36,538 nt of DNA, taken from assembly GCA_001970955.1 (NCBI GenBank), contig MPUH01000756.1, forward strand, positions 1 through 36,538, written 5' to 3'. Position numbers and translations under genes: made by a program. Below the pieces are notes generated by a model, which was not told the origin of the DNA, searched no databases, and saw only the letters and a program-made list of their open reading frames with translations. This document shows, piece after piece, positions 31,312 through 36,538 of this stretch. Within the stretch, counting starts at the first letter, position 1, and each line of letters opens with the position of its first letter. The DNA is from Stentor coeruleus. Taxonomy: Eukaryota; Ciliophora; Heterotrichea; Heterotrichida; Stentoridae.

Positions 31312-31644
31312 TTAATAACTCCAGCTTAATATTTGATTAAACATCCATGCATCTCTCTGTGTGATCGATACAACAACCATAAGATTTCCTATATTCAGCT
31401 TTTCTACAATAGCTCTTGCTAAAGCTAGACTCCATTCATCACATCTGTCACCAAACTTAACTTCAACGCTATAAACCCTTTCATCTTCAGATAAGCATTC
31501 TGGATTTTCTAATGTAGCTTGTATGAAAATGCCAAGTTTATTCACTTGAGTTAAGAATAGGACTGAACAATTCGAATATTGGGTTAGATGCACTTTGACT
31601 GGAGGATTTGCTGGTATTTCAGCGCTTACAGTCTTAAGTGACAT
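31312..31644 (-). CDS. Proteasome assembly chaperone 3-like protein
   Basis: A 110-residue protein with the size and pattern of PAC3 (PSMG3 in animals), which pairs with PAC4 to guide alpha-ring assembly of the 20S proteasome. The strand VLFLTQVNKLGIFIQA matches the diagnostic PAC3 strand ending in GKMGTL-like sequence. It is followed by VEVKFGDRCDEW, the helix LALARAIVEKLN and the strand LMVVVSITQRD, in the family's beta-beta-alpha-beta order. The N terminus is a short strand before VHLTQYS. The ATG lies at 31644 and the TAA at 31312. It is transcribed away from the PUB-MORN gene, with about 270 bp between the starts. The match is by eye; PAC4 is the alternative. Confidence 0.7.
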   Translation of the reverse strand: MSLKTVSAEIPANPPVKVHLTQYSNCSVLFLTQVNKLGIFIQATLENPECLSEDERVYSVEVKFGDRCDEWSLALARAIVEKLNIGNLMVVVSITQRDAWMFNQILSWSY

Positions 31645-31915
31645 TTATATATAGAAAGCTTAAGTTTATTATTATCAATTGGCAGATTTTGAAAATTATT
31701 AAGATTGATAAGAATGATGGTGAATTATTTTTAGAATTTTTGATGGTAAGATGATTGAAAGATTTGCATAGAAGTTTGTGTTTCATGATTTTTAAGCAAG
31801 ATAATATTAACTTGATTTCTCAAAGTAAATACAACCTTCTTGAATAATTAAATACCTATGAATATACCTTTAAGCATATTTCAAAAAGAAAAAAGTTGGG
31901 AAAAATTTCATATAA

Positions 31916-33019
31916 ATGGCACAAGTTACCACAATTGAAATCACACAGGCACTCAACAATTTAAAAGGAAACAATCCTGAGGCTGTGTTCACAGAATCTT
32001 TATCAGTATTCTTAAAGCTCATTACCAACATCATTTCTTCCCCACACGATGAAAGATTCAAAGTTATTAAAAAGAATAACAAAACCATAGCTGAAAAATG
32101 GGTTCCTTGTCATGGAATTGAGGACCTCGCTCGGCTGGTAGGCTATGAGTCAACTGATGATAGCAATTTAATCTTTAGTGGTGAAATAGGAAGACTTTCT
32201 CTGCTGAAAACTAGCATCGAAGCAGTTATCTCTGAAGAAGCGAAAAAAAAGTCTTCAAGAATGGCTGTCCCTTCAAACCAAGGTAGCCAAGCAAAACTAG
32301 ACAGCCAAGAACATACTGAATCTTCAAAAAGCATACCGAAATCCTCTCCTGAGCCTCCAACTAAAACTAAAGAGCCTCAAACAAAGACAAAAGAACCTGA
32401 AACAAAAAAAGAAGAAACTAAAAAAGAAGAAACTAAAAAAGCTCCAGAAACTAGTAAGCCTCCAACTAAAAAACCTATAGAAATCAAACCGGTAGCTACT
32501 GCTGAACCTGATTATAAGCTTGAATGGTCTGGAAGTTCATATTCAGGACCAATTAAAGATGGTTGGTTTGAAGGTCGAGGGCGTTTTCGTTTCCCAAGTG
32601 GCGTAGTCTATGAAGGGGATTTTCATAAAGGGGAATTTCATGGAAAAGGAACTCTTATATTCCCAAATGGTGGTAAATATAAAGCTTCTTGGAATAGAGG
32701 TAAAGCTGTTGATGGGGAATATGAATATTATGATGGGCTTATATATGATTCGCAGAATTGGAACTATTGCCAAATTCCTGATAGAAGGTTTTATACAGAA
32801 ATCAAAGAAGGACTTCGACCTGCTGGAGCTACACTGATTGTCAATGACCCTAAAGGACCTAAAGCTATGGTTCCAGGAACTTATGATGTTGGAGAAGGGT
32901 ATTATGATATGAATAAAAATATGATTTACAATTATGAGGAAGAGGAACTTGGACCACCTGAAGACTCTGATCTTAGAGATATATTAGAGAAATATAGGTA
33001 TAACCCTGCTAATCTTTAG
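31916..33019 (+). CDS. PUB domain fused to MORN5-like module
   Basis: A 367-residue two-part protein. Residues about 8-105 form a PUB/PUG-type domain: ALNNLKG, then FLKLITNIISSPHDERFKVIKKNN, with KWVPCHGIEDLARLVGYES and a closing helix. PUB domains bind the C-terminal tail of p97/Cdc48. A linker of about 90 residues is rich in K, T, E and P, with a 15-bp DNA repeat near 32405-32445. From Y209 come MORN repeats (YSGPIKDGWFEGRGRFRFP, then YEGDFHKGEFHGKGTLIFPN, then a partial one). The C-terminal part carries the MORN5 signature NWNYC...DRRFYTEIKEGLRPAG (D289 onward) and YDVGEGYYD. MORN5 belongs to ciliated and sperm cells in animals. The ATG at 31916 and TAG at 33017 bound a single uninterrupted frame. 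Confidence 0.85.
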   Translation: MAQVTTIEITQALNNLKGNNPEAVFTESLSVFLKLITNIISSPHDERFKVIKKNNKTIAEKWVPCHGIEDLARLVGYESTDDSNLIFSGEIGRLSLLKTSIEAVISEEAKKKSSRMAVPSNQGSQAKLDSQEHTESSKSIPKSSPEPPTKTKEPQTKTKEPETKKEETKKEETKKAPETSKPPTKKPIEIKPVATAEPDYKLEWSGSSYSGPIKDGWFEGRGRFRFPSGVVYEGDFHKGEFHGKGTLIFPNGGKYKASWNRGKAVDGEYEYYDGLIYDSQNWNYCQIPDRRFYTEIKEGLRPAGATLIVNDPKGPKAMVPGTYDVGEGYYDMNKNMIYNYEEEELGPPEDSDLRDILEKYRYNPANL

Positions 33020-33661
33020 GAGTTATAATAAATATGGAATTTTGTTGTGATTTTGTTTAAGTATTAAGACCCTGAAATAGCATGATAACAATAGTATAAA
33101 CTTATTATTATGAACATTAAGAGCAGTTGAAATACAACAAAAAGATCATTTTGATGTTGTAGAAGGTATGCATTATTGGTAATATGTGAGAAAATATTTT
33201 TGAAAGTATGCCTAAAAATATATAATTTTCATGAATACAGTTAAGAATTCATTCAAAAAATTAAAATGAATACTTGTATTCTGTTTTGTGATTAGTCTTC
33301 TATATATTTTATTGTATTCTCAAAGTTTTGTTTTAATATGGTTTAAACATGTGACGTCATTTTTAATAAAAAAGTACTTGAGGCAAAAAATCTTCCTTTT
33401 TAGCTCAATTTCACTACTATATCACAAAATATTCTTATAATAATACTCATATATTTTTTAAAAATACTTTAAATAAAATTATGTTTGCAAGTTAAAGTTG
33501 TGCTTATTTTACTATAAAACCCAGGACATGCGTGATTTATTTATCTTGATTTTTAAAATTATGAGAAATTGAGTTAGTATTATTCTTCCATATTTAAGTT
33601 AAAACATGCAGAAAAATTTCATACTTTCCTACGTCAGAAAATTAGAGATATAATAATTTTT
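33020..33661. other. Spacer
   Basis: AT-rich region between two plus-strand genes. I see no supported gene, RNA or repeat. Confidence 0.5.
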
Positions 33662-34693
33662 ATGGAAGAAATCGAGTTCGTTCTGCCGATTGTTCAAAAA
33701 ACTGAAGCGAGCTGGGCTAAAGTGACCGAAGAATGTTGCACCCTGACAAGACTCGTTGGGAATTCTAGTAGAGTTTTCGTTCTAGATACTACATTGCCTA
33801 TTACCCCGAAGAGGTTTATTTTTAGGGTTTTCGGCTCTGCTGAGACTTTGGATCTTAATGCTAACTCAGTTATTTTTCGAAGGCTTGCTGAATGTAAAGT
33901 AGCACCCAGAATCTATCTCGAAACTCCACATTATCGCATTGAAGAATTCCTTGAAGGTACAAGAAACTTACGCCGCAACGAGTTCTCTAACCAAATAATT
34001 TCCACAAAGATCGCTGAAAAAATAAAAGAATTCCACTCACTAAACCTCTCTGACTTGCTCGAATCTACAGTCCCAGTATGCATCCGAAACGCAATTAAAT
34101 GGAAAAAGCTTGCTGAAATCCGTCTCAATGAAATAACTGAATCAAGTCGCTACAATGAATTAACCCAAGCTAAAGATGCTTTAAACAGCATATTTTACGA
34201 AATGTATCACGACATCCTTCCAAAAGAATCCCCAATTGTTTTAGCTCATATGGACACAAGTTTCCTCAACATCCTTTACCGTGAAGAAAAACAGGAAATC
34301 TGCCTTATCGACTATGATTACACTGGGTATTGCTATAGAGGTTTTGATTTCGCCATGCTTTTACAAGACATTAAATATGATTACAACTATCCTGAGTATC
34401 CGTTTTATCAGTACTCTCCAGAAATTTACCCTGGAGATGCGATCTTGGCTGCTTATGTTAAAGCTTATGGTGAAGGAATCGACATGTTTATTGAATGTAA
34501 AAGGTGCATGATTGCTTCTCATTACTTATGGGCTCTGTGGTCATTTAGCCTTTATGATGAAAACTCAGATGGAATGGATATGATGGGTTATGGGCTTTTG
34601 AGGTTTGGAGAATTTTTAGAAGGGTATGAGGAATTCAAAAACATAAGTATTGAAGGAATGCGGAGACAAGCTTCTTTATACTTTGATGCTTAA
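33662..34693 (+). CDS. Choline/ethanolamine kinase-like protein
   Basis: A 343-residue cytosolic enzyme of the choline/ethanolamine kinase family, which uses ATP to phosphorylate choline or ethanolamine at the first step of the Kennedy pathway to phosphatidylcholine and phosphatidylethanolamine. The catalytic-loop equivalent is H196-M-D198-T-S-F-L-N203, keeping the Asp and the Asn five residues later; the family usually reads HND. The metal-binding Asp is D217 in LIDYDYTGYCYRGFD, close to the family's LIDFEYSxYNYRGFD. The N-terminal lobe is less typical: the glycine-rich segment is LTRLVGNSSRVFVL where LxGGxTNxLY-type sequence is usual. The C-terminal helices include YLWALWSFS. The length fits the family. 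Whether it prefers choline or ethanolamine cannot be told. Confidence 0.88.
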   Translation: MEEIEFVLPIVQKTEASWAKVTEECCTLTRLVGNSSRVFVLDTTLPITPKRFIFRVFGSAETLDLNANSVIFRRLAECKVAPRIYLETPHYRIEEFLEGTRNLRRNEFSNQIISTKIAEKIKEFHSLNLSDLLESTVPVCIRNAIKWKKLAEIRLNEITESSRYNELTQAKDALNSIFYEMYHDILPKESPIVLAHMDTSFLNILYREEKQEICLIDYDYTGYCYRGFDFAMLLQDIKYDYNYPEYPFYQYSPEIYPGDAILAAYVKAYGEGIDMFIECKRCMIASHYLWALWSFSLYDENSDGMDMMGYGLLRFGEFLEGYEEFKNISIEGMRRQASLYFDA

Positions 34694-35351
34694 AATTAAT
34701 GTATGTTTGCGATAATTTAGATATTATGGTTTAAATTTATAAGCGTTTCACTTTTGTGTAGGAGAAAAATTTTGAATTTTTTTTATTAATGGGTTTATGT
34801 GATGGCTTTGGTTAAATATTTGTGAATTAGGCTTACAGATAGTTTATTGTGTGTTTACAGATGCAAGTTTAGTATGATAATACGCTTTATATTTATATTT
34901 TGGTTATTTTTTTAGTGCAATTTAAGATATTTGAAATATAATTGATTATATAAAATTAGATATTAGATAAAGTTATTGCGTACCATGTGCAAGCTTATTC
35001 TTTTTAAGCTTGCTTTCGTATCGCTTCTTGCTTTTAATAAATTTTTTAATTAGTGTGCCGATTTTATCTCTTTCTTTGATATTTCTTAGTCTTTTTTTAA
35101 AAATTTTCGCCGTTGAATACCATCTAAGTTAGTTTTAGTCTTCTTGCAATCTTGCCCGATTATATTTCAAATTTTTCTTAGATTATATAAAATATGGTCT
35201 AGTAAATTTTATAAACTTTATGTTAGGAATTGTAAAAATCTTACAGTTTTTATAGTGTAAGTGGATTCATTCACTTTATAAATTCTCACAAACTAATATT
35301 CTTTAAACAAACCTTTTATTGATTTTAAACATATGTTAAGGAAATTTTTTT
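34694..35351. other. Spacer with a basic minus-strand open run
   Basis: No supported gene. On the minus strand, 34973-35128 stays open for 51 codons with a very lysine-rich reading (KKRLRNIKERDKIG, then KFIKSKKRYESK) ending at TAA, but it has no ATG and two stops lie just upstream. It could be a relic exon or chance. Confidence 0.45.
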
Positions 35352-35664
35352 GTTCATGTGAATTTTAATAAAAAGCATTAACTAGATCCTGATAAAAAGT
35401 TATTTTAAGTTATAAAATCCCAAGCCAAAAATTTTGCATACTACTTCAAAGCTGCCCCCAAAATCTAAATAAAATCCAAACATTCAATTTTTATCAAAAA
35501 TCTTATCNGTTCATGTGAATTTTAATAAAAAGCATTAACTAGATCCTGATAAAAAGTTATTTTAAGTTATAAAATCCCAAGCCAAAAATTTTGCATACTC
35601 CTTCAAAGCTGCCCCCAAAATCTAAATAAAATCCAAACATTCAATTTTTATCAAAAATCTTATC
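35352..35664. repeat. Direct duplication around a single N (contig overlap)
   Basis: Bases 35352-35507 and 35509-35664 are 156-nt copies with one substitution (ACTACTT against ACTCCTT), joined by N at 35508. This is best explained as unmerged overlapping contig ends. Confidence 0.9.
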
Positions 35665-35747
35665 CTGAAAAATGAATTTCATGCAAATAAAAATGCAACT
35701 TTAGCGTAAAAAATTATACTTATAACTACTCTTCATCCCAAAAAAAA

Positions 35748-36098
35748 CAGCGAAAAGCTACTGGATCAAGGCTGATAATCCTAAAAACTCCAATAAACAA
35801 GCTTCAATATCTTGGCAATCAAATCTATTTACAGAATAACCAATACTCCGGCCTCATCCATCTGAAAAGGTTAAATATAACTAGAGGTATCTCAGCTTTC
35901 AGAGTTTCTAGATTCAAAAGTANCAGCGAAAAGCTACTGGATCAAGGCTGATAACCCCAAAAACTCCAATAAACAAGCTTCAATATCTTGGCAATCAAAT
36001 CTATTTACAGAATAACCAATACTCCGGCCTCATTCATCTGAAAAGGTTAAATATAACTAGAGGTATCTCAGCTTTCAGAGTTTCTAGATTCAAAAGTA
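35748..36098. repeat. Direct duplication around a single N (contig overlap), three substitutions
   Basis: Bases 35748-35922 and 35924-36098 are 175-nt copies around N at 35923, differing at three positions (TAATCCT/TAACCCC and CATCCAT/CATTCAT). The segment is less AT-rich than its surroundings. It is an unmerged overlap between two alleles or paralogous contigs. Confidence 0.88.
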
Positions 36099-36359
36099 GT
36101 GCTTATACCACAGATTGATGGAAACAAATTTAATTTTCTATCAGTTGTATCTCCTGTTATGCCTATTATAAGAAGTTAAACCTTCAAAAAAACTTGACAA
36201 CAGCTCTTTAAGCAAGTCTCGTTTTAGTGTTTATATAAGCCCAATATATTAAAAGAAAAGCAAGTCGATATTTTTCATTGAATCATGACTTTATAATACT
36301 AAGCTTATCTTATATTGATTTCAGATAAGAAAAACCTAATTTTACAATGAAAAAGTATT

Positions 36360-36496
36360 GCTTAGCCTTGAGTGAGAATGCTTTTAATTACCTCAAGTAA
36401 AATTTCATATAAAAAAAAATGGGAAAGNGCTTAGCCTTGAGTGAGAATGCTTTTAATTACCTCAAGTAAAATTTCATATAAAAAAAAATGGGAAAG
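36360..36496. repeat. Direct duplication around a single N (contig overlap)
   Basis: Bases 36360-36427 and 36429-36496 are identical 68-nt copies separated by N at 36428. This is the third such join within 1.2 kb, so the right end of the window is a poorly resolved part of the assembly. Confidence 0.9.
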
Positions 36497-36538
36497 TGAT
36501 TCTGATTTTTTGCTTTCGGAGAAATTCTTAGGGATTAG

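Noticed and set aside
35748-36098. Minus-strand reading of about 30 codons (LNLETLKAEIPLVIFNLFRW) as a gene fragment.
   Set aside because: One of the substitutions between the two overlapping copies turns its Trp codon into TGA, and the frame closes soon after in both copies.
36429-36538. Minus-strand run of 36 codons open to the right edge of the window as the end of a gene.
   Set aside because: Too short, crosses no recognisable motif and lies in a badly resolved contig overlap.

Overview
The window looks like macronuclear DNA of a heterotrich ciliate, most likely Stentor or a close relative. This is an inference. The DNA is very AT-rich. TAA, TAG and TGA all behave as real stops, and long proteins read through in the standard code. 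One gene needs 15-nt introns (GTAA...TTTAG) to stay open, and introns this small with the standard code are the known signature of Stentor. Genes are compact, mostly intronless, eukaryotic in content and separated by AT-rich spacers.

Layout: 1-2.9 kb, no supported gene, a loose degenerate repeat and one contig join; 2.9-6.7 kb, an ABCC/MRP-type ABC transporter; 7.5-9.0 kb, a possible C2 plus coiled-coil protein; 9.2-10.0 kb, a LITAF-like zinc protein; 10.0-10.8 kb, two secreted ML-like paralogues on the minus strand, only 11 bp apart; 11.5-13.3 kb, an eIF4G-like translation factor; 14.8-17.5 kb, a small unknown protein followed by a tandem pair of zinc-finger paralogues, with a decayed copy of the small gene's tail between them; 18.6-19.0 kb, a single-repeat Myb of the SHAQKY class; 19.5-20.3 kb, an unknown basic protein; 20.3-23.3 kb, a spacer holding relics of a thioredoxin/PDI gene and an EF-hand gene; 23.3-27.4 kb, a large multi-pass PAS protein of the Tiny-macrocysts-B-like family, split by micro-introns and carrying a 78-bp repeat-bounded insertion; 28.1-28.8 kb, an unknown protein; 29.9-30.7 kb, a protein with CTF.P.I motifs of the basal body/axoneme type; 31.3-31.6 kb (minus), a proteasome-assembly-chaperone-3-like protein; 31.9-33.0 kb, a PUB domain joined to a MORN5-like module; 33.7-34.7 kb, a choline/ethanolamine kinase-like protein; 34.7-36.5 kb, spacer with three contig joins.

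The genes do not form one pathway. It is an ordinary euchromatic stretch with signal transduction, cilia, translation and proteostasis genes. Its unusual parts are the local duplications, the relics, the micro-introns and the insertion in the PAS gene. Six single-N positions are each flanked by near-identical direct repeats of 41 to about 175 nt. I read these as contig ends that overlap but were not merged, not as biological repeats.
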